Part shown: positions 7,600-17,400 of the stretch, piece by piece
How the letters are laid out: the number at the start of each line of letters is the position of its first letter
Numbering within the stretch: the first letter of the stretch is position 1
From: Deltaproteobacteria bacterium SG8_13
Lineage (GTDB): Bacteria > Desulfobacterota > Desulfobacteria > Desulfobacterales > SG8-13
Reading direction: 5' to 3'
Length of the DNA: 64,000 nt
Assembly: GCA_001303025.1 (NCBI GenBank)
Contig: LJNK01000003.1
Location: 36,537-100,536 of the forward strand
The notes under the pieces: generated by a model
Databases searched by the model: none
The model's input: only the letters and a program-made list of their open reading frames with translations
What the model was told of the DNA's origin: nothing
Made by a program: the position numbers and the translations under genes

Positions 7600-8616
7600 T
7601 CAAAGAAGACGGTGCGGCAGGCTTTCGATTTTAGCGGCCGGAGTGATTCGGATGAAATCGAGTTTGCGCTGCAGCTCCCTGATAGAAGACGCCCCACCGT
7701 ATGTCAGCCCGGAGCGCAGTCCGCCGATAATATCGGCGACGATCTCGTCCTCGTTTTCCCGATACGGAACTGTAGTGGAAATCCCCTCGGCCGTTTTCCA
7801 CTCCGCCATACCGCCGTGATAATCGCTGTGAGCCTCGCTGCTGGCCATGCCGCGATAGACCTTGACTTGCGCCTCCTGGCCGCACGCGCTCTTTTCGCTG
7901 ACCACCGGGCCGGGGGTCGGCCGTGTGCCGGCCAGCATGCTGCCCAACATCACGAAATCTGCACCGAACGCCAGCGCTTTAACGATGTCGCCGGGTGTGC
8001 GGATGCCGCCGTCGGCAACGATGGAACGATCGACTCTCGCACAGTTTTTGATGGCCGTCAGGTTGGGGACGCCAAAACCCGTTTTGATCCGGGTCGTGCA
8101 AACCGCACCGCCTCCGATACCTACCTTGACGATGTCGGCGCTGCAGGAAGCCAGGTAGTCCGCTCCGGCATAAGTAGCCACATTGCCGGCCATAATACAG
8201 GCTGTTTTCCCCAGCATATCCCGGATTTGTTTGAGGGTACGGCCCACATACCGGGCATGCGCATGGGCAACATCGACGCAGAACCGATCGGCACCTGCAT
8301 CCCGCAGCGCCTCCGCTCTTGTCAGGTCGCTTTCCGAACAACCGACGGAGGCAAAAACCGGATATTCGCAGGCTTTGAAGATCCGTACGTTTTCCTCTAT
8401 CGGCATGAATCGGTGCAGCACGCCGATTCCACCCTTCGCGCCGATATAGTTGGCCATTTCCGACTCGGTAATCGTGTCCATGTTCGCCGTCAACACCGGC
8501 AGCGCAAGGGAAAGCTTGCCGGTTTTGCATGTCATGGAAATATCCACGACTCGCCGCGATTCCCAGTGATTGTAAGAGGGAACCAGCAGTACATCGTCAT
8601 AAGTGATAGCATCCAT
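7600..8616 (-). CDS. guaC: GMP reductase (IMPDH/GMPR family, no CBS insert)
   Basis: 338-aa TIM-barrel enzyme, probably converting GMP to IMP with NADPH. The catalytic-cysteine loop is GGGAVCTTRIKTGFGVP, the phosphate-binding loop GADFVMLGSMLAG, and the C-terminal flap region reads HGGMAEWKTAEGISTTVP, which resembles GuaC rather than IMP dehydrogenase. The absence of the CBS insert and the length (E. coli GuaC is 347 aa) agree. AGGAGG lies 7 nt upstream of the ATG. The DUF454 gene ends 16 nt upstream, so the pair is likely one transcript. IMP dehydrogenase remains the alternative, because the active-site loop starts GIGGGA rather than GIGPGS. Confidence 0.88.
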   Translation of the reverse strand: MDAITYDDVLLVPSYNHWESRRVVDISMTCKTGKLSLALPVLTANMDTITESEMANYIGAKGGIGVLHRFMPIEENVRIFKACEYPVFASVGCSESDLTRAEALRDAGADRFCVDVAHAHARYVGRTLKQIRDMLGKTACIMAGNVATYAGADYLASCSADIVKVGIGGGAVCTTRIKTGFGVPNLTAIKNCARVDRSIVADGGIRTPGDIVKALAFGADFVMLGSMLAGTRPTPGPVVSEKSACGQEAQVKVYRGMASSEAHSDYHGGMAEWKTAEGISTTVPYRENEDEIVADIIGGLRSGLTYGGASSIRELQRKLDFIRITPAAKIESLPHRLL

Positions 8617-8632
8617 ATCCGCGCCTCCTGTT

Positions 8633-9151
8633 TCAGGTGCAGTCAGCCTGCCGGCAACCTGTCATTGCGTGCCGGTCGGATTCGTCCGAACCACCGACGA
8701 CATTTTCATCGGGCCCGCCGGCGGGCTGCATTGTTTTACGGCTTACGATGAAAATCGAAACCCCGCAAGCAATGGCAAGCAGCAACAATCGCAACCACAG
8801 CACGTCCACAAATATGAATGCCGAACAGAGGATGGATGTCCACAAAACCGCCAAGGTCGTGATTTTTGCTCTTCGGGGCATCCCTGAACGGCCCTCTACT
8901 GCACGAAGATAGGTGCCCAGGATGCGGTGGTGTCGAAGCCAACGGTCAAGGCGATCAGAGCTGCGAACAAAGCATGCAGCTGCCAGCAGCAGAAAGATCG
9001 TCGTCGGCATGACGGGCAAGAAAATGCCGAGGACCCCCAGGGCTACAAAACCGATGCCTGCCGCAATGAGAATCAGCTGCACGGTTTTCGATCTGACCGA
9101 TGGCGTAGCGGAATCAGTTGCTGTCGTTGACGCTGGACGGGAGTCTGCCAT
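8633..9151 (-). CDS. DUF454 (YbaN-like) inner-membrane protein
   Basis: 172 aa. The DUF454 core begins after a 20-residue polar N-terminus: a first helix with LIAAGIGFVALGVLGIFLPV, then the family signature MPTTIFLLLAAACFVRSSDR, RWLRHHRILGTYL and two further helices. The C-terminal tail after residue 140 is polar. GAGGTG lies 6 nt before the ATG. The function of DUF454/YbaN is unknown. It directly precedes guaC on the same strand with a 16-nt gap. Confidence 0.85.
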   Translation of the reverse strand: MADSRPASTTATDSATPSVRSKTVQLILIAAGIGFVALGVLGIFLPVMPTTIFLLLAAACFVRSSDRLDRWLRHHRILGTYLRAVEGRSGMPRRAKITTLAVLWTSILCSAFIFVDVLWLRLLLLAIACGVSIFIVSRKTMQPAGGPDENVVGGSDESDRHAMTGCRQADCT

Positions 9152-9415
9152 GAAATCACCTCAAAGGTAAAGTCGCACGCGTTGTCACATTTCCGTTTTC
9201 TCTCGTGAAATATAGGCCCTGCCGCGAAAAGTACAAGGGCGGCTGGCAAAAAGCGGCAGGGTTTTGGAGCCAAACCGGTTTCCGGACGTCATTGCGACAG
9301 CGGCTGCAGATGCGCCGTCCCATTTGTATTTACCCGCCGCAGGCCACCGTTTTCCCGTTTACCATTTCTGCATGCATGGTCCATGTGCTGAAACCGTACA
9401 ACCCGCTGAAGCCCT

Positions 9416-9444
9416 TTGACACAAATCTTTATTTGTATTACGTT
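9416..9444 (+). promoter_or_regulatory. Promoter candidate with a 16-bp palindrome, upstream of the stress protein
   Basis: TTGACA (9416-9421, exact -35 consensus) is followed after 17 nt by TACGTT, a poor -10 box. The spacer begins with a perfect palindrome ACAAATCTTTATTTGT (9421-9436, 6-bp arms, 4-nt centre). The architecture suggests a regulated promoter, and it faces the universal stress gene 290 nt downstream. The rest of the intergenic stretch 9152-9732 holds no gene that I can recognise. Confidence 0.4.
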
Positions 9445-9732
9445 ATTTTATCGACCCCTGAATCGGCCTTTCCTCTTCTTGGTGGCTGCTCGCATCCTGT
9501 TACACCTGTGCCTGATGCGCTCACCGGTATCGTATTTGCCGGGCAGCCGGTCGGCTGGACCCGATCGGATCGGCAACTGTTTGCAGCTGGCTCCCATTGC
9601 CAATGAGGCCTGGACTGCGGCTGCCTCCATCCACAAGAATTGTGGCCGGTGGAAACCGAGCCCGGCAGTGTTTCCCCGTGTGTCAGAGGACCTGAATCTG
9701 CTCCTCCCAACCGTAAAAAAAGGAGGTGTCAT

Positions 9733-10686
9733 ATGAAGGTGGAATTCAGGCGGATCGTTTGCGCGACAGATTTGTCGGATTTGTCGAATCAAGCGGTTCA
9801 CTACGGCAGCTCGTTGGCCGCGCGATTCGAAGCCGTGCTTATCCTGTGCCACGTTATCGACCTGCCGGTGGTCTCGGTGCACGGCGCCGCTTATGTTTAC
9901 CCCCAGGATTACGTAGAAGGGTTGAAAGAAGATGCCTTGCAGAAACTGGACGCTTTGGTGAAAGGCCGGAAAGTCAACTGGCGGCCTGCGGTCATCGCCG
10001 GGCCCGTGGCATCCACCCTCTGCAACCTGGCAGACAGTGAAAAGGCCGATCTGGTCATCGCTGCGACGCACGGCCGTTCCGGTTTGAAACGCTGGATACT
10101 AGGGTCGGTTACCGAACGGCTGATGCGAACCGTTCCCTGCCCCTTGATGTCGATTACCCCTTTCGCCGGCAAGAGTGACCCCGTTTTATCCGAGCCGGTG
10201 CAATTCAAGAACATCCTGGTGGGTTGCGATTTTTCCGAAGATTCCGCAGCAGCCCTGGAAAGCGCGATCAGTTTGGCCCAGGAATACCAGGCCCGACTGC
10301 ATCTGGTGCATGTCCTCGAACCGGTCGCATACAGAGAGGTTTTGCTGTCTCCCGGTGTCATGGACAGGGTGCGTGTGAACCTAAACGCGAAGTTGACCGA
10401 ACAGCTGCAAGCCCTGGTCCCGGAAGAGGTGGACAACTGGTGCGAGGTTAAAACCAACTGCCTGGCGGGTAAACCGTATGAAGAGCTGATAAAATACGCC
10501 ACCATTCATGCCATCGATCTGATCGTGCTGGGGATCCGGGGAAGAAGTCTGGTGGATTCCATGCTGCTGGGGGCCACCACCGATCGGGTGGTCCGCAAGT
10601 CGAGGTGCCCGGTCCTATCGGTGGGGCCCATGCTGGACCGCACGGCGGCGGACGCGGCGCCACCGGCAGCCGAACAACAGGGCTAA
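9733..10686 (+). CDS. Tandem-domain universal stress protein
   Basis: 317-aa cytoplasmic protein with two UspA domains. Domain 1 (about 5-147) opens FRRIVCATDLSDLSNQAVHY and ends with the nucleotide loop THGRSGLKRWILGSVTERLM. Domain 2 (about 160-302) opens FKNILVGCDFSEDSAAALES and ends with GIRGRSLVDSMLLGATTDRV. Both keep the glycine pattern of ATP-binding Usp proteins; in domain 1 the first glycine is alanine (ATHG). ATG 9733 is chosen because a strong AGGAGG site lies 7 nt upstream; an earlier in-frame start at 9640 has none. The gene stands alone behind a long leader region. Tandem Usps are linked to starvation and redox stress in anaerobes, but no specific target is visible here. Confidence 0.93.
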   Translation: MKVEFRRIVCATDLSDLSNQAVHYGSSLAARFEAVLILCHVIDLPVVSVHGAAYVYPQDYVEGLKEDALQKLDALVKGRKVNWRPAVIAGPVASTLCNLADSEKADLVIAATHGRSGLKRWILGSVTERLMRTVPCPLMSITPFAGKSDPVLSEPVQFKNILVGCDFSEDSAAALESAISLAQEYQARLHLVHVLEPVAYREVLLSPGVMDRVRVNLNAKLTEQLQALVPEEVDNWCEVKTNCLAGKPYEELIKYATIHAIDLIVLGIRGRSLVDSMLLGATTDRVVRKSRCPVLSVGPMLDRTAADAAPPAAEQQG

Positions 10687-10806
10687 AGATCCTTGAGATG
10701 GAAATCCCGTGATGGGGCGAAGGCTTTCAACAGCCGGCACGATGGCGGATACATCGGTGAGATCGTCGGCGAATCAATTCGCAAGGAAAAAGCCGGCAGA
10801 TGCTGT

Positions 10807-11190
10807 TTAGCGGCCCGGAACGATAATGCGGGAGTCTTGCTTGCCGCTGCCGGGTGCTATTATCGAAGAAGTTTGCTTCTCCTTCATTTTCTTCACTTCC
10901 TCGGCCAGTTTGTCCACCGCCGCCTGCATGGCCTCCGGAAAATTCTTGAAGGCCTGTTGGAGTTGTTTGGCCTGAATCACTGCCTGCAGCGGCAACGGCC
11001 CATTGGGTGTCAGGATGTTGGTCTCACCGATAAAGATGGTTTTGCGGGTTTTATCCACCGAACCATCCGTTTTGACCGGCGTCAGCCGCCGGATAGTGGC
11101 CACTTTCAGATCGGTGAAGGACTCTTCCAGGTATAAATTCTGGCGATCCACGGAAAAATCGACCGATTCGACATCGCGCTCGTTTGCCAT
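10807..11190 (-). CDS. Conserved cytoplasmic protein, function unknown
   Basis: 127 aa, no signal peptide or membrane helix. The N-terminal half is beta-rich (DFSVDRQNLYLEESFTDLKV, then a KTIFIGETNILTPNGPLPL segment). The second half is helical and charged (QAAVDKLAEEVKKMKEKQT), ending in a flexible tail with two similar short ends (SIIAPGSGKQ and SRIIVPGR). AAGGAG precedes the ATG. It looks like a small conserved protein that I have only seen without function in deltaproteobacteria; I cannot name a domain. It converges with the stress-protein gene and follows the DadA-like gene on the opposite side of a 162-nt gap. Confidence 0.68.
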   Translation of the reverse strand: MANERDVESVDFSVDRQNLYLEESFTDLKVATIRRLTPVKTDGSVDKTRKTIFIGETNILTPNGPLPLQAVIQAKQLQQAFKNFPEAMQAAVDKLAEEVKKMKEKQTSSIIAPGSGKQDSRIIVPGR

Positions 11191-11352
11191 TGAAATGTCT
11201 CTCTCCTTAATTTGGTTTGCAACCGGACAGTTTTTTGATCCGTGCGTACCCGCCAGGCTACCAGATCCCCGTAATTAAAGCAACCGGCTGGCAGTTTGAC
11301 CGCAAGCGGTGGGGAAACCCGCCCGCCATTGAAACCCTCGCGATGTCGAAAG

Positions 11353-12618
11353 TCAACGAAATCGTTGCAGCCCAAATGGGGAAATGTCGATCTGCGGGTC
11401 ACGTCCGGCCACCAGGTCTGCAATAATTCGACCCGTCGCCGGTGCCAGCGACACGCCCATCATGCCGTGTCCTGTAGCCACATAAAGGTTGGGACGATCC
11501 GGCACCCGGTCGATTACCGGCAGATCGTCAAACATTATGGGCCGCAGGCCAGCCCACTGTTCTGCCACCGGTTCTGCGGGTGGATCTCGCAGGTATTCGC
11601 CGGCTGCTTTTCTCAGGTTTTCCAACCTTTTTTTCACCAGATGCGTGCCATGCCCAGAAAACTCCATCGTCCCGCCGAGTCGACAGCCGTTTCTAAAGGG
11701 AGTCGCCACAACGCTGCGCTCTTCGAAGATACAGGGAATCTTCGGGCAACCCAACGAGTTTGCAAAGGTGATGCTGTATCCCTTGCCCGGCTGCATCGGC
11801 AGTCTAACGGCCAGGCCGCGGATGAGCTGCGGGCTCCAGGCACCGGCGGCGATGACGCAAGCATCGGCAGTAAATACGCCTCGATCCGTTTGCAACGTGA
11901 CGGATTCCGGTCGACTCGAAACAAAACGCTGAAAAATACAGTTTTCTTCGAATTGAACCCCGTTGCGAACCAACAGGTTTTTCCATTCCCGAATAAAGGC
12001 ATCCGGCCGCAAGTGACTGTCATGGGAATGGTGCCAGCCGCCGTACAGGTCCCCGCGTAGTGACGGTTCCAGGTCTGTCAAGGCTGCACCCCTGAATGCC
12101 TTCGCCTCTATTCCGAATCTCTCCAGCCCGGCGAGAGTTTGCCCGTATCTCTCCATGTCGGACCCGCTGCGAAAGACCAGCAGGACTCCTTTGCGTTCAT
12201 GCTCACCATCAATGCCTTCCGGTTCAAAAAGCTCTTGATAGAGAGCATCCGAATATTGAAGGATGCTGGCGCGGGCCCGAACGGCGTGTTCGAGGTGTTG
12301 CGGATTGCATTTGGCGGCAAACCGCAGCAGCCAGGCAAGCCGAAACAGGTTCGGGGAAGGCTTCACGTACAACGGCGATCCACGCCGAAATATCCGTATC
12401 AACTCGTGTCGGATCACTCCGGGGGCACATAACGGCAGAAGGTGGCTGATAAAAATCAGACCACAGTTGCCATGGGACGCACCGGAGCCCACTGTTTCCC
12501 TTTCAATGACCCGCACCGGCTTGCCGTCGACAGACAGGTAGTGGGCACACGCCAGTCCTATAACTCCCCCACCGATGACAATGATCTCGTCAGGATTGTT
12601 TGGTGCAATCTTCTCCAT
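11353..12618 (-). CDS. DadA-like FAD-dependent amino-acid oxidase/dehydrogenase
   Basis: 421-aa flavoprotein of the D-amino-acid dehydrogenase/glycine oxidase (DAO) family. The N-terminal Rossmann motif is IIVIGGGVIGLACAHYL, followed by ERETVGSGASHGNCGLI, which is typical of DadA. The C-terminal FAD-binding strand reads NLYVATGHGMMGVSLAPATG. Length agrees with DadA (about 430 aa). GGGAG lies 4 nt before the ATG. No alanine racemase or transporter is nearby, so the substrate (a D-amino acid, glycine or another secondary amine) cannot be fixed. It appears to be a single-gene transcript. Confidence 0.88.
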   Translation of the reverse strand: MEKIAPNNPDEIIVIGGGVIGLACAHYLSVDGKPVRVIERETVGSGASHGNCGLIFISHLLPLCAPGVIRHELIRIFRRGSPLYVKPSPNLFRLAWLLRFAAKCNPQHLEHAVRARASILQYSDALYQELFEPEGIDGEHERKGVLLVFRSGSDMERYGQTLAGLERFGIEAKAFRGAALTDLEPSLRGDLYGGWHHSHDSHLRPDAFIREWKNLLVRNGVQFEENCIFQRFVSSRPESVTLQTDRGVFTADACVIAAGAWSPQLIRGLAVRLPMQPGKGYSITFANSLGCPKIPCIFEERSVVATPFRNGCRLGGTMEFSGHGTHLVKKRLENLRKAAGEYLRDPPAEPVAEQWAGLRPIMFDDLPVIDRVPDRPNLYVATGHGMMGVSLAPATGRIIADLVAGRDPQIDISPFGLQRFR

Positions 12619-12991
12619 TCCGCTCCCGGGTTTTTTCCTGCTTCGATTACCGATGAGACAACCGACGAGCCCGGCTCGCCGCGCCAGCCGCTTTCAATGC
12701 CGCTGACCTGCGGATTTCTCTCATCTGCAGGCGAAGGGATCGTTTGCTCTCGAGATGGTCGATTCAAGTAAAACTCTCATCCAGAACCCCATTACCGTAG
12801 ATCCTTTGCCTTCACAAGTCGTAATTGCCGCCGGTGCCTGCCGGAAACAGCCGCCGTAGCGTGCTGCCAGCAAAGTCGTTGCGAATTTCCACCCAAATGG
12901 TTATGTTACCACTGTTTTATGCCAAAGCACCTCTGCAGATGATTGACCGTGCAAATCCGGAGCACGGGCTCCGGAAGCGAAAGGGTGACAG
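12619..12991. other. Divergent intergenic region, no gene seen
   Basis: 373 nt between the leftward DadA-like gene and rightward fabH. Short frames on both strands lack ribosome-binding sites. I see no strong promoter pair, hairpin or RNA structure. Both neighbouring genes must be promoted from here. Confidence 0.5.
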
Positions 12992-14005
12992 ATGCATTAC
13001 GTAGCCAGAATCACCGGAACCGGTTCGGCGTTCCCGGAAAACCGGCTGACAAACGATGACATCGCGCTGAGATTGACACAAGTCGGTCTGGAAACCAGCG
13101 ACCAGTGGATTCGGGATCGAACCGGCATCGTCGAGCGGCGGATTTCGAATGTGGAAAACAGCGCTGAAACCAATTCATCTCTTGGCGAACGGGCCGCCCG
13201 AAATGCGCTGGAAATGGCTGGACGCAAACCGGATGATATCGATCAGATCATCTACGCCACCTGCTCTCCGGACACCCTCATTCCCGCAACCGGATGCTGG
13301 TTGCAAAGTAAAATCAGGGCACGCAACGCCTGGGCCATGGATATCAATGCCGCCTGTTCGGGTTTTGTTTACGGAACCATCATCGCCGAACAGTTTATTC
13401 GAACGGGTCGCTCGAAAACCGTGCTGGTAGTTGGTGCCGAGGTGTTAAGTCAATTTGTCAACTGGCATGACCGCACGATTTGCATCCTGTTCGGCGACGG
13501 TGCCGGTGCGGCCATCGTGGAGCGTGAATCGGCCAAGTCATCGCAACGGATCATATCCAGTCACCTGGTTTCGGACGGAACGCTGACCGAGCTTCTTCAT
13601 GTCCCGGCAGGTGGGTCCAACATGGAAGTGACACCCGATCGCTACGAACGCAACCTTAACAAGATGCAGATGAACGGCCGCGAGATCTTCAAGGTCGCCG
13701 TCCGGACCCTTACCGAATGCGCACTTCGTTCCATCGAACAATGGGGAATGCGGGCGGACCGGTTGGACTGGTTTGTGCCGCACCAGGCCAATCTTCGTAT
13801 CATCGAGGCGGTGGCCAATCGTCTCGGATTCTCAATGGATAAAGTGGTAATCAACCTGGATCGTTACGGCAACACATCCGCAGCGACGATTCCGACGGCG
13901 CTCGACGAGGCGATTCGAGACGGTCGCATCCAGCCCGGACAAACCGTGCTGGTGGACGCCTTCGGAGCTGGTTTGACAGCCGGCGGCCTTCTCTTCCGCT
14001 GGTAA
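12992..14005 (+). CDS. fabH: Beta-ketoacyl-ACP synthase III (KAS III)
   Basis: 337-aa thiolase-fold enzyme that condenses an acyl-CoA with malonyl-ACP to start fatty-acid synthesis. The catalytic triad is visible: Cys in DINAACSGFVYG, His in VPHQANLRI and Asn in DRYGNTSAATIP. The gate region WIRDRTGIVERRI is also normal. AAAGGG precedes the ATG. FabH genes that start de novo synthesis usually sit in plsX-fabH-fabD clusters. This one is alone with a LOG-type gene, so it may be a second copy serving branched-chain, polyketide-like or signalling products. That is inference; the active site itself looks complete. Confidence 0.9.
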   Translation: MHYVARITGTGSAFPENRLTNDDIALRLTQVGLETSDQWIRDRTGIVERRISNVENSAETNSSLGERAARNALEMAGRKPDDIDQIIYATCSPDTLIPATGCWLQSKIRARNAWAMDINAACSGFVYGTIIAEQFIRTGRSKTVLVVGAEVLSQFVNWHDRTICILFGDGAGAAIVERESAKSSQRIISSHLVSDGTLTELLHVPAGGSNMEVTPDRYERNLNKMQMNGREIFKVAVRTLTECALRSIEQWGMRADRLDWFVPHQANLRIIEAVANRLGFSMDKVVINLDRYGNTSAATIPTALDEAIRDGRIQPGQTVLVDAFGAGLTAGGLLFRW

Positions 14006-14109
14006 GAGAAAATCCACCGGCAGCCAACCGCGGCCGTTTCAGGGCCCTGTGGCAACGACTCTTGCTGGCTGCAGCGAACGGCCGGTGATCGGGTTACCAG
14101 GAGGGTTTC

Positions 14110-14988
14110 ATGTCACCGAAATCATCTCGAAAACGGCTGTTTCCGACCGCACAGGAAGATGCACAGTCAGCGCGTCTGCATGCCGACTCTCCCCACGGCC
14201 AGTCTCTCTCCTACCAACTGGCCTTCCAGGACAAGGAATTTCTGCTGAAAGACGAATTGCGACCGGTTCGCCTGCAACTGGAACTGCTCAAACCGGAACT
14301 GATTCAAAACGAGCTGGGCATTGAATCCACGGTGGTAATTTTTGGCAGTGCCCGGGTTCTCGATCCGGAATCCGCAGAGGCCAACCTGGTATCCCTGCAA
14401 GCCGAGGCCAACGGGAGCTCGTCGGATCCGGGATTCAGCAAGAAACTGCTCAAGGCCCGCCAGGATCTGAAAAAAAGTATATATTACGAGCAGGCACGAG
14501 AGCTGGCACGACTGATATCCCGCAATTCTCCCCGCGACAAGCTGGTGGTGGTGACCGGAGGTGGGCCGGGAATAATGGAAGCGGCCAACCGGGGGGCTTA
14601 CGAGTCCGGCGCCCAGAGTATCGGATTGAAAATTGTTCTTCCGTATGAACAGAAACCCAACGAGTATATTACTCCGGAACTGGCATTTCAGTTTCACTAC
14701 TTCGCTATCCGAAAGATGCATTTCCTTCTGCGGGCCAAGAGCTTGGTGGCCTTTCCGGGTGGATTCGGTACGATGGATGAGCTGTTTGAAGCGCTGACAT
14801 TGATTCAGACCGGCAAGATCAAACCAATGCCAGTGCTGTTGTTCGGCAGGGAATTCTGGGAGCGGGTGATCGATTTTCAGGCGCTGGTCGAAGAAGGAAC
14901 AATCAGCCCGGAAGATATAGACATTTTCCGGTACGTCGAAACGCCCGCCGAGGCCTGGGAGATCATCTGCCGGGCTAGCGCGCGGTGA
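14110..14988 (+). CDS. LOG/TIGR00730-family nucleotide-binding protein
   Basis: 292-aa Rossmann-fold protein of the LOG family (cytokinin-riboside 5'-monophosphate phosphoribohydrolase, often annotated lysine decarboxylase-like). The catalytic/phosphate motif is FPGGFGTMDELFEALT, and GGGPGIMEAANRGAYE forms the other conserved loop. About 100 N-terminal residues precede the core, so this is the longer form. AGGAGG stands 5 nt before the ATG. It is 104 nt downstream of fabH. Its 3' end overlaps the convergent kinase gene by 14 nt. Bacterial LOG proteins hydrolyse purine nucleoside monophosphates; the physiological substrate in this organism is not evident. Confidence 0.88.
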   Translation: MSPKSSRKRLFPTAQEDAQSARLHADSPHGQSLSYQLAFQDKEFLLKDELRPVRLQLELLKPELIQNELGIESTVVIFGSARVLDPESAEANLVSLQAEANGSSSDPGFSKKLLKARQDLKKSIYYEQARELARLISRNSPRDKLVVVTGGGPGIMEAANRGAYESGAQSIGLKIVLPYEQKPNEYITPELAFQFHYFAIRKMHFLLRAKSLVAFPGGFGTMDELFEALTLIQTGKIKPMPVLLFGREFWERVIDFQALVEEGTISPEDIDIFRYVETPAEAWEIICRASAR

Positions 14989-17008
14989 TCTCCGGCCGGT
15001 CGAGCACTTCTCTGATCTTCCGGGACAGACTTACCTCATCAAACGGCTTCTGGATGAAGCCCTCCCCTCCGCGCAGAAGAATGGCCGATGCCTGGCCGTC
15101 TACGCTGTAGCCGCTCGACAGCAGCACTTTTACGTTCGGATTGACGGCCTTCAGGCTATCGAAGGTCTGGCTTCCGCTCATGCCGGGCATGATCAAATCC
15201 AGTATGACAAGACCGATCCGATCTTTGCTACGCTCATACTGCTCGATCGCATCCACGCCGCTGCGGGCCGCCAGAACACGGTATCCGAGATGTTCTAGCA
15301 ACTCGCGCGCAACTTCTAAGATCATCGCTTCATCATCGACGAGCAGAATCATCTCACTGCCCCTGAGGGGCTGGGCAATATCGCTGCCCGGATCTCCATT
15401 TGCTGCTTCTTTGCAGACCCTTTCTGAAGCCGGGAGATACACATCGAAGGTGGTTCCCCTTCCCGGGTTGCTGCGCGCCTCGATCATCCCGCCGTGATTC
15501 TTGATAATACCGTATGCGGAAGCCAGGCCCAGTCCCGTTCCCCGGCCCATTTCCTTGGTGGTAAAAAAAGGATCGAAAATCCTCTCCAACGTCTCCTGGT
15601 TCATCCCCACCCCTGTATCGGAAACGCTCAAGCGCACATACTTCCCAGGATCCACGCTAAATGAACGTACGATATCGCCGCCCAGATTCAAGTTGTCGGT
15701 TTTCAGGTGAAGCTCCCCCCCGGTCGGCATGGCCTGCCAGGCGTTGACGTACAGATTGAGTGCAACCTGCTGGATTTGCCCCGGGTCGGCCTCCACCGGC
15801 CAGAGGTCCTCCTGCAGGTCATGATGAATTTTGATCTCCTTTTTGGTCCTGCCGAACATGTCGGCGCTTTTTCGAACCAGCTCGTTCAAGGAGACCGGTT
15901 TCACTTCGTATTTCCCTCCCCTGGCGAAACCGAGGAGCTGCCGGGTCAAATCCGAGCCGTTCTGGATAAATTGCTCGATGGTTTTCAGGTGTTGGTCCAG
16001 AGTCGAAACTTCACCGAATTTAATCCGCAGCAAAGAGACGTTACCCTGAATGGCCATCAGCAGATTGTTGAAATCATGGGCGATGCCGCCAGCCAGGGTA
16101 CCGATCGCTTCGATGCGTTGGGCATGCTGGAACTGCGCTTCCAGCATCTTCTGCTCGGTTACATCCAGCAGTATGGACAGTACAAAGGGCTGTCCTTTGA
16201 TTTTGATCAGTTGTGAATATACCTGCGTGCTGATTTTCGGTCCCGCTTTGGTCGCGAAATCGACTGCCAACCCCTGCACGGCTCCGCTTTCCGACAAGTC
16301 TTTGTCGATCGCTTCCTGATCCTCGACCGCGTAAAGGTGAAGTTCAACAGCCGTGCTTCCGATGATTTCGTCACGATCGTATCCAAGCAGTGCGCAGAAC
16401 CGGTCATTGATTTCGCGAATTTTGGCTGTTTCAAAATCGACCAGCACGATGGCCTGGGGAGAAAGATCGAAAAGGCTCCGGAATTTTTCCTCGTTTTCCC
16501 GCAAAGACTCTTCTGCGCGGCGTCGCTGGGTGATGTCCTCGATGATTCCGTCGATCCATTTAATGTTACCATCCGAATCGTAGGTTACCCTTGCCGTGCA
16601 GGAGGCCCAGATCGGAGTCCCGTCCCTTTTTTTCAGCAACAGCTCCTTGCCCCGCACGTGCCCTTTCACCATGACTTCATCGATAAAATTTTGCCGATCT
16701 TCGGGATGCATGTACAGATCCGCCACCGACACATGCATGAAAGCCTCAACAGTGTCATATCCGAAAATCTGGGCAATAGCTGGATTGGCTTTGAGAAATC
16801 GGCCGAAGGAATCGGCGGTGTTGCGATAAATACCCACGTTGAGATTGTCGATCAGGGAGCGATACTCTTCTTCGCTCTGGCGCAGGGCCGCTTCCACTTC
16901 CCTGCGTTCCCGGCTTTCCTCGAGCAGTTTTCGCCGCGTATCATCCATTTCAGAAGAAGACACGCTGTTGGGATGCCGGTTATCACCGCGAAAGACGTCA
17001 TCACCCAT
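14975..17008 (-). CDS. Soluble hybrid sensor histidine kinase (PAS-PAS-HK-REC)
   Basis: 677 aa with no transmembrane segment, so it is a cytoplasmic sensor. After a charged helical N-terminus come PAS 1 (about 45-165, with PAC residues [11 protein letters not shown]) and PAS 2 (about 168-285). The dimerisation box with the phosphorylated His is [20 protein letters not shown]. The HATPase domain has [11 protein letters not shown] (N box), [28 protein letters not shown]. The C-terminal receiver domain has ILLVDDEAM, the phospho-acceptor [13 protein letters not shown] and FIQKPF. Its HK-REC half is strikingly like that of the kinase at 60255-62840. No response regulator with an output domain adjoins it. 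The ATG has GGGAG 9 nt upstream. Confidence 0.93.
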   Translation of the reverse strand: MGDDVFRGDNRHPNSVSSSEMDDTRRKLLEESRERREVEAALRQSEEEYRSLIDNLNVGIYRNTADSFGRFLKANPAIAQIFGYDTVEAFMHVSVADLYMHPEDRQNFIDEVMVKGHVRGKELLLKKRDGTPIWASCTARVTYDSDGNIKWIDGIIEDITQRRRAEESLRENEEKFRSLFDLSPQAIVLVDFETAKIREINDRFCALLGYDRDEIIGSTAVELHLYAVEDQEAIDKDLSESGAVQGLAVDFATKAGPKISTQVYSQLIKIKGQPFVLSILLDVTEQKMLEAQFQHAQRIEAIGTLAGGIAHDFNNLLMAIQGNVSLLRIKFGEVSTLDQHLKTIEQFIQNGSDLTRQLLGFARGGKYEVKPVSLNELVRKSADMFGRTKKEIKIHHDLQEDLWPVEADPGQIQQVALNLYVNAWQAMPTGGELHLKTDNLNLGGDIVRSFSVDPGKYVRLSVSDTGVGMNQETLERIFDPFFTTKEMGRGTGLGLASAYGIIKNHGGMIEARSNPGRGTTFDVYLPASERVCKEAANGDPGSDIAQPLRGSEMILLVDDEAMILEVARELLEHLGYRVLAARSGVDAIEQYERSKDRIGLVILDLIMPGMSGSQTFDSLKAVNPNVKVLLSSGYSVDGQASAILLRGGEGFIQKPFDEVSLSRKIREVLDRPEITAR

Positions 17009-17141
17009 GGAGGCTGGCTCCCGATGTCGATAATGGGGAAACGCCCGGATAGGAGACCAGATCCGAAGAGTGCTGATTTTTCAGCATTTTTCTCTGCATC
17101 CCGGGCGGGAATTCGAAAGGGCAGCAGCAAAAACAGATAAT

Positions 17142-17171
17142 ATTTTAAATCAGTTACAGCCTTTTTGTCAA
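17142..17171 (-). promoter_or_regulatory. Sigma-70-type promoter for the hybrid kinase gene
   Basis: Reading leftward, TTGACA (17166-17171, exact consensus) is separated by 18 nt from TAAAAT (17142-17147, 5 of 6). Transcription would start near 17135, leaving a leader of about 125 nt before the kinase ATG at 17008. The rest of the gap 17009-17400 shows no gene. Confidence 0.55.
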
Positions 17172-17400
17172 CCAAAGGATGCTTGACGCCGGGCCGGCTG
17201 ATTCCTATGTTTACCCCTGAATTCCCATGCTACGAATGTGCGACAACAGCGCAAGCCTTATCCGTTGCCTCCGGACACATTGCGGAGAATTGAACGCAGG
17301 GGCTGAAACCTTTTGCACGCAGCAATGAGACGACTTGAAGCACTCCAGAGATCCGTAAGGTGTTGGTTTTTACGAACCGGTTCGAATAAAGGGTGATACA

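Noticed and set aside
7558..8751. Long open frame on the + strand opposite guaC and DUF454
   Set aside because: Both opposite-strand genes have strong ribosome-binding sites and clear family motifs; this frame is their shadow.
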